DNA of 64,000 bases from Betaproteobacteria bacterium. GTDB lineage: Bacteria > Pseudomonadota > Gammaproteobacteria > Burkholderiales > Casimicrobiaceae. This document shows positions 16,935 to 27,824 of this stretch, piece after piece. The notes below the pieces were generated by a model, which saw only the letters and a program-made list of their open reading frames with translations, made no database searches and was not told the DNA's origin. Made by a program: the position numbers and the translations under genes. The DNA is taken from assembly GCA_016716425.1 (NCBI GenBank), contig JADJWJ010000011.1, positions 1 to 64,000 on the forward strand, written 5' to 3'. The first letter of the stretch is position 1. Each line of letters starts with the position of its first letter.

Positions 16935-19900
16935 TCAGTCGTACGCCCACTCCCGCCATCCGCCGGGGACCAGCGGATGGTAGAGGCCGAGCCGGATCGG
17001 CCGGGCGTCGTCGGGGTCGAGCGCGCGCACGAACCGGGCATAGCGCTCGAGTTGCGCCCGGTAGCGCTCCTGCTCGCGGTCGAGGAACGCGGCGGGGTCC
17101 GCGCCTTCGTGGCGGCCCGTCTTGAAGTCGACGATCCAGCGCACGCCGTCGGCGACAAACGCCCGATCGAGCGTCACGTGCGCGATCCCGCCGTCCTCCA
17201 CGCCCGCCAGCGCCCACTCGCTGCGCGCGTCGGCATGCTCGCGAGCGAACAGCCACCGGCCGCGCGCATCCGCGCACGTGTGACGGATCGCTGCGAGCAC
17301 CACGTCCGCGGCGGCCGCGCACGCCGCCGTGTCGGCGCCCTCGCCTGCCAGTTCGGCCATCACGCGCCCGGCCGCGCCGGCGACGCGCTCGGCGCTCCAC
17401 GCGGGCAGTCCCTCCGTCGCGATCTGGCGGAACAATCGGTGAGCGACGGTGCCGATCGCCGCCGCGGTCGCCTGCGCCCAGTCGAACGGCGGACCGCGCT
17501 CGCCGGCGGCGGCGGCAGCGGGCACGGGAAGCGGGGGCGGCAGCGGCGGCGCCGTCCAGTCCAGCGGCAGCCGGAGCAGCGGCGGCGGCGCAGGCGGCGC
17601 GACCTCGTCCGCGGCCTTCGCCGCGGGCGGCTCCATGGGCATGGCGACATCGCCGATGCCGGGCCACAGGCTTGCCAGCGCCGACCGCTTGCGCGGAATC
17701 GACCACCGGCGCGGCTCCTTGACCGTGGCCGCCTTGACGCCCGGCGCGGCGACGAGGTGCAACCGGCGCTTGGCGCGGGTGCAGCCGACGTAGAGCAGCC
17801 GGCCGGTCTCGGCGTCGTCCTGCTCGCGGTCGAGCGCCGCCAGATACGCGTAGACCGGATCGCGTTCGCTCGCGGCGCCGACGCGCGCGGTCAGTGGCGC
17901 CAGCAGCAGCGTCCGGACGCCGTTCGGCTGCTCGCGCACCGCCCAGCGCAGCGGCGGATCCTCGCCGCGCGCCGTCGCGCGCGCGAGGCCCGGCAGGATC
18001 ACCGTGTCGAACTCGAGGCCCTTCGCCTTGTGCAAGGTCATCACCTGCACCGGCTGCAGCGCGTCGCCCGGTGGCTCCGCGAACAGCCGCCCGGCGGCAT
18101 CGGCGAACGCGCGCCAGTCGGGCACGTCGCCCGCGCGCTCGTGCCGCGCCAGCAGCGTGAAGAACCGTTGCGCGCCGTCGAGGTCCAGCACGTCGTCGGC
18201 GCACGCCGGGCCGCCGAGCGCGAGCCACGCCGCCCGCGCGCGCGCGGCGAGCGTGGCGCGCCCGCGGCCGGCCAGCGCGGGCGCGAGTGCGGCGCGCAAC
18301 CGCGCGCTGCGCGCGCGGCCATCGGCGCTCATCCGGGCGCAAACGTCGTCGTCGTCCAGCAGCGTGAGTACGGGCGTCCCGACGCCGGCATCGGCCAGGC
18401 ACTGCAGGTCGGCGAGCGTGAGACCGCACCACGGCGCGCGCAGCAGCGCGAACGCTGCGATGCGGTCGGAGGGCCGCGCGAGCGCGCGCGCGAGCGTCAT
18501 GAGATCGCGCGTCGCGAGCCGGTCGGCCAGCGATTCGAGGTCGATCGCCGCGTAGTCGATCCCGGCGGCGCGCAGCGCCGGCAGGATGGCTGCCAGGTGC
18601 GACCGGGCCCGCACGAGGATCGCGATCTCCGGCGCCCCTTCGCGCTGCGCAGCGCGGACGTGGCGCACGACGGCGCGCGCCTCCTCGGCTTCGTCGGCCA
18701 CGAGGTCCACGGTCGGCACCGGCGCGCCAGCCGCGCGCTGCGTGGCGAGCACCGGCGCGTACGGGACGTCGCCGCGCGCAGGATCGGCCGCGCCCGGGAA
18801 CACGTACGCAAACACGGCGTTGACCCACGCGACGAGCGGGGCCTGGGAGCGGAAGTTGCGCGTCAGGTGCAGCGGCTCGACGGCGACGTCGTTGACGCGT
18901 CCCGTCGCCAGCGCGTCGAGGAAAATCCGCACCTCCGCCTCGCGGAACCGGTAGATCGACTGCATCGGGTCGCCGACCGCGAACAGCGTCCGGCCGTCGC
19001 CGGCCGTCCAGCCCGACGTCAGCCGGCCGACCAGCTCGAGCTGCGCCCACGACGTGTCCTGGAACTCGTCGATCAGAATGTGCGCGATGCGCAGGTCGGT
19101 GGCGAGCAGCAGTTCGCCGGGATCGGCCGCCTCCCCCAGCGCGGCCAGCGCCCGCAGCGTGGCCTCGGCGAAGTCGGTCTCGCCCGTGCGCGCGAACACC
19201 AGTTCCAGCTGGCCGGCGAGCGGCTTCAGCAGCGCCAGCGTGCCCGCGACGAACGTCCACGCCGGATCCCCGTAGCACGGCGGCGGCAGCGTGCGCACCG
19301 CGTGCAGCGCGGCGGCCAGGCCGGGAACGGTCGCGGCCTCGGCGGCCCACGCGCGCACCGCCTTGACGGCCGCGTCGCGCGCCGTGGCGTCCGGCCCCTC
19401 GCCTTTCGGCGGGAAGCCGAAGTTCACGTTCCAGCCGGTGCTCTTGCGGAAGCGCGCGTCGCCCTTCACGAGCAGCCAGTCGGCGAGCGCGCGCCACAGC
19501 GCGAGCGCCTCGGCGGACGGCGGCGGCACGCCGCCCGCATCGGCGAGCGCGTCGAGCAGCCCCGCCCGCGCCGGATCGCCGCCGTCGCTGTCGAACCAGC
19601 CGGCGGCGTAGCGCTCGTGTGCCACCAGCGCGCGCGCCAGGTCCGCCGGCAGGAGCGCGACGAGTCGCACGAGCGCGGTTTGCGTTTCGACGCGCAGCGC
19701 GCGCTCGAGCTTCGCGCGCAGCTCCGGGCCCGCTTCGGCGAGCGGCAGCGCGCGCCACTGGTCGCGCCGCGCCAGCATGTGCGCGAGCAGCGCGGACAGC
19801 GCCTCGGCGTCGTTGTCGACGTGCAGCAGCAACGCCCGCCAGCGCGGGTCGTCGCGCGCGGCCGCGGCCAGCGCGTCGCGCACGGCTGCCCGATGGAGGT

Positions 19901-20363
19901 GCGCCGCGTCCTCGACGAACGCCGGCAGCGCGCCCAGCCCGGTCGCCACGGGCGCCTGCCGTGCGAACGCGGTGGCGAGCGCGTCGATCGTGACGATCGG
20001 CAGCCGCGTCGGGTTCGCGGCGAGTTGCCATTCGCGCCTGTGGTCGTTGGCGAGCGCCGCCTGCGCGAGCGCGCGCGTGGCGACGTCGTAGTCCCGCGCC
20101 GGATCGACGGCAACGTCCGCCGCCGCGTCGACGAGCGCGCGCAACACGCGCTCGCGCATCTCGGCGGCCGCCTTGCGCGTGAACGTCATCGCGAGGATCT
20201 GCTCGGGCCGCTCGACGACGGCGAGCAGCGCGAGCACGCGCTGGATCAGCAGACCCGTCTTGCCGGAGCCCGCCGGCGCCTGCACGACGAACGAGCTTGC
20301 GACGTCGAGCGCACGCTCGCGCGCGGCGCGGTCCGCGCGCTCGAGCTCGGCGTCAGTCGTCAT
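16935..20363 (-). CDS. addA: UvrD/AddA-type helicase-nuclease
   Basis: A 1142-residue superfamily 1 helicase with a C-terminal nuclease domain, which together with the upstream AddB-like protein should process double-strand breaks for RecA loading. The Walker A motif APAGSGKT is at 29-36, the DEFQDT Walker B motif at 432-437, motif III-like QSIYRFR at 468-474, motif V TLHKAKGLEFD at 776-786, and motif VI YVGCTRAKRRLHL at about 858-870. The nuclease active-site segment WIVDFKTGR is near 1095. The ATG at 20363 overlaps the end of addB by 11 bases. No separate recBCD was seen in the window. A RecB-like name is an alternative; the pairing and the addB Fe-S cysteines favour AddA. Confidence 0.88.
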   Translation of the reverse strand: MTTDAELERADRAARERALDVASSFVVQAPAGSGKTGLLIQRVLALLAVVERPEQILAMTFTRKAAAEMRERVLRALVDAAADVAVDPARDYDVATRALAQAALANDHRREWQLAANPTRLPIVTIDALATAFARQAPVATGLGALPAFVEDAAHLHRAAVRDALAAAARDDPRWRALLLHVDNDAEALSALLAHMLARRDQWRALPLAEAGPELRAKLERALRVETQTALVRLVALLPADLARALVAHERYAAGWFDSDGGDPARAGLLDALADAGGVPPPSAEALALWRALADWLLVKGDARFRKSTGWNVNFGFPPKGEGPDATARDAAVKAVRAWAAEAATVPGLAAALHAVRTLPPPCYGDPAWTFVAGTLALLKPLAGQLELVFARTGETDFAEATLRALAALGEAADPGELLLATDLRIAHILIDEFQDTSWAQLELVGRLTSGWTAGDGRTLFAVGDPMQSIYRFREAEVRIFLDALATGRVNDVAVEPLHLTRNFRSQAPLVAWVNAVFAYVFPGAADPARGDVPYAPVLATQRAAGAPVPTVDLVADEAEEARAVVRHVRAAQREGAPEIAILVRARSHLAAILPALRAAGIDYAAIDLESLADRLATRDLMTLARALARPSDRIAAFALLRAPWCGLTLADLQCLADAGVGTPVLTLLDDDDVCARMSADGRARSARLRAALAPALAGRGRATLAARARAAWLALGGPACADDVLDLDGAQRFFTLLARHERAGDVPDWRAFADAAGRLFAEPPGDALQPVQVMTLHKAKGLEFDTVILPGLARATARGEDPPLRWAVREQPNGVRTLLLAPLTARVGAASERDPVYAYLAALDREQDDAETGRLLYVGCTRAKRRLHLVAAPGVKAATVKEPRRWSIPRKRSALASLWPGIGDVAMPMEPPAAKAADEVAPPAPPPLLRLPLDWTAPPLPPPLPVPAAAAAGERGPPFDWAQATAAAIGTVAHRLFRQIATEGLPAWSAERVAGAAGRVMAELAGEGADTAACAAAADVVLAAIRHTCADARGRWLFAREHADARSEWALAGVEDGGIAHVTLDRAFVADGVRWIVDFKTGRHEGADPAAFLDREQERYRAQLERYARFVRALDPDDARPIRLGLYHPLVPGGWREWAYD

Positions 20364-23049
20364 GCGCGTCCTCGTCGTCGTCGCCGGCCTCCTCCAGCAG
20401 CTGCACACGGCACAGCGGCTGCAGGTCGCAGTACGCGCAGACCTTCGCATCGCGCGGCGCCACCGCCGCGTGCCCGGCGCGGAACGCCGCGGCGATCTCG
20501 CCATAGCCGTCGCGCCAGAACGCCTGCGCGTCTTCCCAGCGCGCGACCGGCGAATGACGATCGCCGCCGGGGACGCGCAGTGCCGGCCACGCGTGCGCAT
20601 CGGCGGCGAGGCCCGCGACGGCCACGCTGCCTGCCTTGAGCTGCGCGTACGCGACCGCGCGCACCCGCGCGTCGGGATCGCTCGCTGCGCGCGCGAGCGC
20701 GTAGAGGCCGACTTGGGTCCCCGCGGGCCGCAGCGCGAACCAGCGCTTCGGCACCGGCACGCGCCCGGATTTGTAGTCGATGATCGCGGTGCCACCGTCC
20801 GCGAGCGCGTCCACGCGGTCGATGCGGAAGGCGAGGTCGAGCCCGCCGAGGGCGAGCGTCGCGTCGGCTTCGGTCGCGATCACGGTGAACGGCGGCCGCT
20901 CCCGTTCGATCGCCGTCAGCCAGCCGTGCAGCGTGGCCGCCAGCCGCGCGTTTTCGGCCGCCGCGACCGGCGGCGGCAGCGAGCGCCAGCGCGGCGCGCC
21001 GAGCGCGGGCCGCGCCGCCGCGACGGCGGCATCGATTCGCGCGCGCAGCGCCGTGTCATCGAGCGCCGCCAGCGCCGCGTGCGTGCGGACGTCCTCCCAG
21101 AACGCGGCGAGCGCACGGTGCAGCAGCGCGCCCCGCTCCAGAGGGGTCAGACCCGCGTCGGGAACGGGCGCCGCGCGCGCGCGCAAGCGATGGTGCCCGT
21201 ACGCCTGGAACGGGCACGCGCTCTGGCTCTCGACCACGTCCACGCCACCGCGCACGCGCACGCCCGCTGGCAGCGCGGGCGCGGTGTCGTCGGCGAGCGG
21301 CGGCAGGGGCGGCCGGGCGACCGCGAGGTCCCACGCGCGGCCGGCGCGCGGATCGCCCTCCGGCGCGCCGCCTGCGGGCCACGCGGCGGTCAGCGCGGAG
21401 CCGGCACGCTCGAAACCGTCGACGAGCACCGCATGACTCGCGATCACGTCGTCGGCGGCATGCGCGAACGCGGCGGTCACCGCGCGCGCGAACGCGAGCG
21501 CGCCGGAGGCGTCGGAGCGCGGCACCCCGCGCGCACGCTGCCACGCGAGCGGCAGCAGCGGGCTGGGCGCGACCGGCTGCGGCCAGCGTTCCGCCGCCAT
21601 CCCCGCGAGCCACAACAGGTCGAAGTCGAGTCCGGAGGCTTCGAGCACGCCGAGGATCTGGATCGGCGCGGGCGGCGCCTCCGGCTGGAAGACGATGCGC
21701 GCGAACGCGGCGCGCAGCGCGCGCACCGCGTCGTCGCGGGCCAGCGTGTGAGCCACGCCGCCGAGCGCGGCGAACGCACCCAGCGCCTCGAGCACGCGCT
21801 CGCGCGCCTGCCATTCGCTGCTCGCGAGCGCGCGCTCACCGGGCCAGCCGGCAGCTGTCAGCCACGCGCGCCACGCCTGCGCCCACGCCGCCGGCGACTG
21901 CCGGCCGGCCGGCGGCGGCGCGGCGCTGCGCCACGCATTCGCCAGCGCGGCGTCGCCCGTTTCGGCCAACGCCTTCGCGGCGGCCGCGAACGTGACCTCG
22001 CGTATTCCCTGCTCCCGCCATGCGTCCGCGACGCGCGCCCGCTGCCGCCACGCGCGATCGCCGTCGGGCAGGTACGGCGAGCGCAGCAGCGCGCCCGCGG
22101 CTTCGACCGGCAGCGGCGCCGCCGACCACGCGACGAGCGCGAGCGCGGCGGCCGCCATGGGAACCTCGGGCAGGCGCGTGCCCAGCGAAAGCGCATAGGG
22201 GCGCGCCGACTCCGCATCCGGCCGCGCGGCGATCTCGGGACACAGGATGTCGTCGGCGGCCGCCACGACCTCGTGGCGCCGGTCGTCGAGGTCGCCGAAC
22301 ACGAGGCCGATCCGCGCGCCGGGCTCCGCCGCGCAGCGCGCCCGCGCGGCACGTAGCGCGGCCACGAGCTCCGCCTGCGGCGTCGCGCACGCCACGCGCT
22401 GCGTGCGTCCCGCCCGCCCGCGCGGCAGCGCCGCCTCGGCCACGCGCGTGCCGGCGGCGCGCAGTGCGGCCACGAGCCGCGACTGCTGGCGCGTCGGCGC
22501 GAAGAAGCCGGCGAGCACGACATCGGCGTCGCGCCACGCGGGAATCCGCGTGGCCGCGGCGGCCAGCGCGTCGGCCGCGTGCGCGGCATCCACCGCGCCC
22601 GCGGCGGCAACGCTGGCGGCATAGCGGTCTGCCCAGCGGGCGAACGCGGCGACGTCGTCGGCAATGCCCGCGCGCGCCCACGCGGTGTGCGACTCGTCGG
22701 GCTCGCGCCAGGCGTGGAACAGCGTCCACGCCTCCGCGGCGCGCTCGGCCGCGCCGCGCGGGTCGAGCAGCGTTGCGGTCTCCCCGACGATGCGATCCCA
22801 GAGAAATGCGGACGCCGCCTCGGCGAGCAGCGGCTGCGCCGGGTCGAGTGCGTCGGCGGCCAGCGCGTCCTGCCACAACCCGCGTAGCCAGGCCTGCCAC
22901 GGCAGCACGCGCGCCGCGGGCCACGCCCGCGCGCCGCGCTCGCGCATTGCCTCGTCGTGCCGCGCCACGAGCGCGCGCGCGAGCCGGTTGTTCGGCGTTA
23001 CGATCGTGACGCCGGCGGCGAGCGCCGCGGCGAAGTCGGGGGGGGACAT
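20353..23049 (-). CDS. addB: AddB-like PD-(D/E)XK nuclease / inactivated helicase
   Basis: An 898-residue protein that starts TIVTPNNRLARAL (about 15-27), the signature of a group of beta/gammaproteobacterial double-strand-break repair proteins related to AddB. The middle helicase-like region lacks intact Walker motifs. The C-terminal nuclease has the active-site IIDYKSGRVP (near residue 745). The four cysteines of a Fe-S staple are visible: one in SACPFQAYG (near 610) and three in CAYCDLQPLC at about 870-880. AddB uses this staple to hold the nuclease fold. The gene overlaps addA by 11 bases, so both are made from one message. I expect a periplasm-free, cytoplasmic DNA repair complex. Confidence 0.85.
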   Translation of the reverse strand: MSPPDFAAALAAGVTIVTPNNRLARALVARHDEAMRERGARAWPAARVLPWQAWLRGLWQDALAADALDPAQPLLAEAASAFLWDRIVGETATLLDPRGAAERAAEAWTLFHAWREPDESHTAWARAGIADDVAAFARWADRYAASVAAAGAVDAAHAADALAAAATRIPAWRDADVVLAGFFAPTRQQSRLVAALRAAGTRVAEAALPRGRAGRTQRVACATPQAELVAALRAARARCAAEPGARIGLVFGDLDDRRHEVVAAADDILCPEIAARPDAESARPYALSLGTRLPEVPMAAAALALVAWSAAPLPVEAAGALLRSPYLPDGDRAWRQRARVADAWREQGIREVTFAAAAKALAETGDAALANAWRSAAPPPAGRQSPAAWAQAWRAWLTAAGWPGERALASSEWQARERVLEALGAFAALGGVAHTLARDDAVRALRAAFARIVFQPEAPPAPIQILGVLEASGLDFDLLWLAGMAAERWPQPVAPSPLLPLAWQRARGVPRSDASGALAFARAVTAAFAHAADDVIASHAVLVDGFERAGSALTAAWPAGGAPEGDPRAGRAWDLAVARPPLPPLADDTAPALPAGVRVRGGVDVVESQSACPFQAYGHHRLRARAAPVPDAGLTPLERGALLHRALAAFWEDVRTHAALAALDDTALRARIDAAVAAARPALGAPRWRSLPPPVAAAENARLAATLHGWLTAIERERPPFTVIATEADATLALGGLDLAFRIDRVDALADGGTAIIDYKSGRVPVPKRWFALRPAGTQVGLYALARAASDPDARVRAVAYAQLKAGSVAVAGLAADAHAWPALRVPGGDRHSPVARWEDAQAFWRDGYGEIAAAFRAGHAAVAPRDAKVCAYCDLQPLCRVQLLEEAGDDDEDAHDD

Positions 23050-23191
23050 CGATGGATCGCGCTACGCCGCGCGTGCGTGGGCGTGCGCGGCCGCGATCAC
23101 TCTAGCAGGTTTCGGCCGCGTGACGCGGGCCGGTACCGCCGACCGCCCGCGTGCCACGTCGTGCGCGGCGCCGCGGTGCGGTATCTGTGAC

Positions 23192-23560
23192 TCAGTCGCC
23201 GCGCCCGGATGCGGCGAAGCCGCCGTTGCCGGCCGCCGAGCCGAACGCCGGCGCCGCCGGCCTGGCCGCGGTGATTGCGGGCCGCGACCCGAAAGGCGTC
23301 GCGCCCGCGATCGGCAGCAGCGGACCCGGGCCCGCGGCGTCGCCGCTGCGCTGCTCGACGCGCCGCGCGGCCGCCTTCCACTCGCCGCACCAGTCGTCGT
23401 CGCGCACGTGCGGCCAGACGCCTTCGATCATGTAGGACTTCTGGTTGATCGGATGCAGCATCGGCGCGGCGCGCCGGCACTGCCCCCAGCTCATGCCGCG
23501 GTTGTCCGCTTGCTTGCCCGATTGGCGGTCGAAGAAATGGCAGCCGATGCACTTGTCCAC
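23192..23560 (-). CDS. Small conserved Cys-rich protein (MDKCIGCHFFD type)
   Basis: A 122-residue protein that starts with MDKCIGCHFFDRQSGKQ, then GMSWGQCRRAAPMLHPINQ, then WPHVRDDDWCGEW. The first 65 residues carry four cysteines in the arrangement C-x2-C ... C ... C, with several Asp and Trp residues; this looks like a metal- or Fe-S-binding unit. The remaining half is Ala/Pro/Gly-rich and probably disordered. I recall similar short proteins from other betaproteobacteria but know no function. It lies 142 bp upstream of addB on the same strand, so it could be transcribed with the repair genes. Confidence 0.68.
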   Translation of the reverse strand: MDKCIGCHFFDRQSGKQADNRGMSWGQCRRAAPMLHPINQKSYMIEGVWPHVRDDDWCGEWKAAARRVEQRSGDAAGPGPLLPIAGATPFGSRPAITAARPAAPAFGSAAGNGGFAASGRGD

Positions 23561-24099
23561 GTTGTCACTCCGAATGGGCAGTCGCCGCCGCGTACCGTGC
23601 GACTGCCGTTGTCGATGCCTGCGTCAACGCAATTGCCCTGCCAGAGCGCGCCGCGCCGTGCACGCCCGACACTCGCCCGCGCACGTTCATTGCGCGCGCG
23701 TCGCGCGCACGGGCCAATAGGCCGAACGGATGACTGCGGACTCGGCCGCGCAGCGGGGTTCGCGGTTCGTCGCGCATCGCGTTCAGTGCACGACCAGCGG
23801 GACGAAGCCGCCCGGCAGCAGCAGTGGCGGGCGCGCGCGCCGCTGCGCGTTGCGCGCCCCGTGCGAATCGCTCCGGCGCGGCGCCGGCCGCGCACGCATG
23901 CGTTCGCCGCAGCGAGGCATGCGCGAAGCAGGGCGTCGCGCGCCGCACCGGCGCGACAGCAAGCCGGTGACCGTGCGGGCGCTGCCGCGCAGGTTCGTCC
24001 GGTACCGGGAAGTGAATACGGCCGCCGACCGCATCGCTGTTTGCAGTCTGGAAAAAGTACTTTCCCGGCGGCCGTAACCTGGAAGCGCGCTCGGCGCGT
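23561..24099. other. Intergenic region without a recognisable gene
   Basis: About 540 bp between the Cys-rich protein gene and the J-like gene. Minus-strand readings are Arg/Ala-rich with no family signature. The right part (24010-24075) is less GC-rich and could hold regulatory DNA for the Cys-rich gene, but I see no clear -35/-10 pair. Confidence 0.45.
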
Positions 24100-24435
24100 T
24101 CAGGCCGCGAGCGGTGGCATCACCGCGCGCAGCGTCCCGGGAACGTCCTGCACGAACCGGGTGCCGGCGGCAGGCTGGGCGTCGAGCGTCGACTTGAGTT
24201 CTGCGTCGGCCTCGGCCGCTTCCGCCGCGAGTTGCGCGTCGTAGTGGCGGCGCCGATCGGGATTCGACAGCACCTCGTAGGCGGCGTGGATCATCCGGAC
24301 GAGGCCGGACAGGTCCTGACCCGCGTCGGTGGCGCCATATTGGAAGCGTTCGAGCACTGCGGCGTACGCGGTCTCGATGCGCGCGGCACTCGCGCCGGGC
24401 GCCAGGTCGAGGTAGTCGTAGTGGGTGTAGTTCAC
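24100..24435 (-). CDS. Degenerate J-domain protein lacking the HPD motif
   Basis: A 111-residue protein whose first 70 residues follow the DnaJ fold: YDYLDLAPGASAARIETAY, then VRMIHAAYEVLSNPDRRRHY. Helix II, the loop and helix III should carry HPD, but here the loop reads FQYGATDAG, so the residues needed to stimulate DnaK ATPase are absent. It is therefore J-like and more likely a scaffold or adaptor than a co-chaperone. The tail (70-111) is acidic then hydrophobic. The start is the GTG at 24435, with GGAGAAGC as ribosome-binding site. A likely sigma-54 promoter sits 55-70 bp upstream. Confidence 0.75.
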   Translation of the reverse strand: MNYTHYDYLDLAPGASAARIETAYAAVLERFQYGATDAGQDLSGLVRMIHAAYEVLSNPDRRRHYDAQLAAEAAEADAELKSTLDAQPAAGTRFVQDVPGTLRAVMPPLAA

Positions 24436-24488
24436 GCGCTTCTCCTGTCGGGATTGGGGCGGACAAGAACCCTTGCTGACCCATCATT

Positions 24489-24505
24489 AGCAGCAAGCGT
24501 GCCAA
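24489..24505 (-). promoter_or_regulatory. Candidate sigma-54 promoter for the J-like gene
   Basis: On the minus strand the sequence reads TTGGCACGCTTGCTGCT. The -24 element TGGCACG is a perfect match to the RpoN consensus. The -12 element CTGCT keeps the essential GC. The GG and GC dinucleotides are exactly 10 bp apart, as required. Transcription would start near 24479, about 45 bases ahead of the GTG at 24435. No activator binding site was identified. Confidence 0.6.
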
Positions 24506-24644
24506 GCCCTGCAAGGGCCCGACAAGCGGTTGAAAACACTGCGGTATTCCGATGTTGTGGGCAACAGCCGACGAACGGTCGGCGAGGTCCGGCCGGACCC
24601 CGTTCGCACTGAATAGCTAGCCGGCCGTGGGAAGTCCCCTCGGT

Positions 24645-24736
24645 GTCATCCCGAGGAACGCAGCGACGAGGGATCTGCCGTCGCGCAACTCCTTGATTCG
24701 TGGCCGCAGCAGATCCCTCGCTACGCTCGGGATGAC
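24645..24736. repeat. Intergenic hairpin repeat (GTCATCCCGA ... TCGGGATGAC)
   Basis: A 92-bp inverted repeat. The left arm begins GTCATCCCGAGGAACGC and continues to GAGGGATCTGC. The right arm is GCAGATCCCTCGC, then CTCGGGATGAC. Arms are imperfect because the left carries a few extra bases. This family of dispersed GTCATCCC/GGGATC hairpins is common in environmental bacterial genomes. It lies between two minus-strand genes, past the end of the aldo/keto reductase gene. A second shorter copy is at 46998-47034. Confidence 0.75.
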
Positions 24737-24774
24737 ATCCATGGGTGGAAATCGGATCGCATTGCAGCGGCCTG

Positions 24775-25626
24775 CTAGAGCATCGCGAGTGGCCGCGCAC
24801 GGCGCGGCGGCGGAAACGCGCGGTCGATGGCCGCCAGCGCTTCCGCGGAAAGACGAACGTCGACCGCCGCGCGACAAGCGGCGACGTGCGCGCGATTCGC
24901 CGACATCGGAATCGCGATCACGTCGCGCTGCGCGAGCAGCCACGCGAGCGCCAGTTGCGCCGGCGTGACGCTGAGCGGCGCGGCAAGAGTTGCCAATTTT
25001 CGTTCGTGGAGCAATGCGCCCTGACCGAACGGCGAGTACGCCATCACGCGAATGCCATGCCGTTGGCATAACGCGCGCAATTCCCATTCGATGCCGCGCT
25101 CCGACAAGTTGTACAGAACCTGATTGCTCGCACAGTGCGCGCCCGCGGGCAGCGCGAGCAGTTCGTGCATGTCGTCGACGTCGAAGTTGGAAACGCCCCA
25201 GCGCACGATCTTCCCCGCGCGGCGCAGCCGCTCGAAAGCGTCGACCGTCTCCGCGAGCGGATGCGCGCCGCGCCAGTGCAGCAGATACAGATCGATGCGG
25301 TCGGTCGCGAGGCGCGCGAGGCTGCGCTCGCACGCCGCGATCGTGCCCTGCGCGCTCGCATTGGACGGCAGCACCTTCGACACGACGAACACGTCCTCGC
25401 GGCGATGCGCGATCGCGCGCGCGACCACGCGCTCGGCACCGCCGTTGCCGTACATCTCGGCGGTGTCGATCAGCGTCATGCCGAGATCGAGGCCCGCGCG
25501 CAACGCCGCGATCTCGCGGCGCGCGCTGCCGGCGCGCTCGCCCATCGTCCACGTGCCGAGACCCAGCGCCGGCACGCGCGCGCCGTCGGCGAACGCGACG
25601 GTCGGCAGAGCGGTCGGCGCAGCCAT
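24775..25626 (-). CDS. Aldo/keto reductase
   Basis: A 283-residue NAD(P)H-dependent oxidoreductase of the (beta/alpha)8 AKR fold. The catalytic tetrad is visible: Asp and Tyr in DTAEMYGNG (about 47-55), Lys in VSKVLPSN (near 80) and His in LLHWRG (near 112). The cofactor segment IPMSANRAHV is near residue 235. I chose the ATG at 25626 (MAAPTALP) because the family fold begins within ten residues; another ATG is 12 bp upstream. It is divergent from the molybdopterin oxidoreductase gene. No substrate can be assigned. Confidence 0.85.
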   Translation of the reverse strand: MAAPTALPTVAFADGARVPALGLGTWTMGERAGSARREIAALRAGLDLGMTLIDTAEMYGNGGAERVVARAIAHRREDVFVVSKVLPSNASAQGTIAACERSLARLATDRIDLYLLHWRGAHPLAETVDAFERLRRAGKIVRWGVSNFDVDDMHELLALPAGAHCASNQVLYNLSERGIEWELRALCQRHGIRVMAYSPFGQGALLHERKLATLAAPLSVTPAQLALAWLLAQRDVIAIPMSANRAHVAACRAAVDVRLSAEALAAIDRAFPPPRRARPLAML

Positions 25627-25739
25627 GCCGCCAAGCATACGGGCAGGCGCGCGACCGTGCATGGTCCAGTAGAATCGCGGCAAGCCCCGCGCCGAGGGCG
25701 ATGCCATTTCGCCTTCGTTCCGCGATCCTCGCCACGCCG

Positions 25740-27816
<2,077 letters not shown>

Positions 27817-27824
<8 letters not shown>

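Noticed and set aside
16797..20639. A 1280-codon plus-strand frame opposite addA
   Set aside because: No recognisable domain; opposite a helicase with all motifs present.
23565..23948. A possible 127-residue minus-strand gene in the 540-bp gap
   Set aside because: Ala/Arg-rich, no ribosome-binding site or conserved feature; looks like random open frame.
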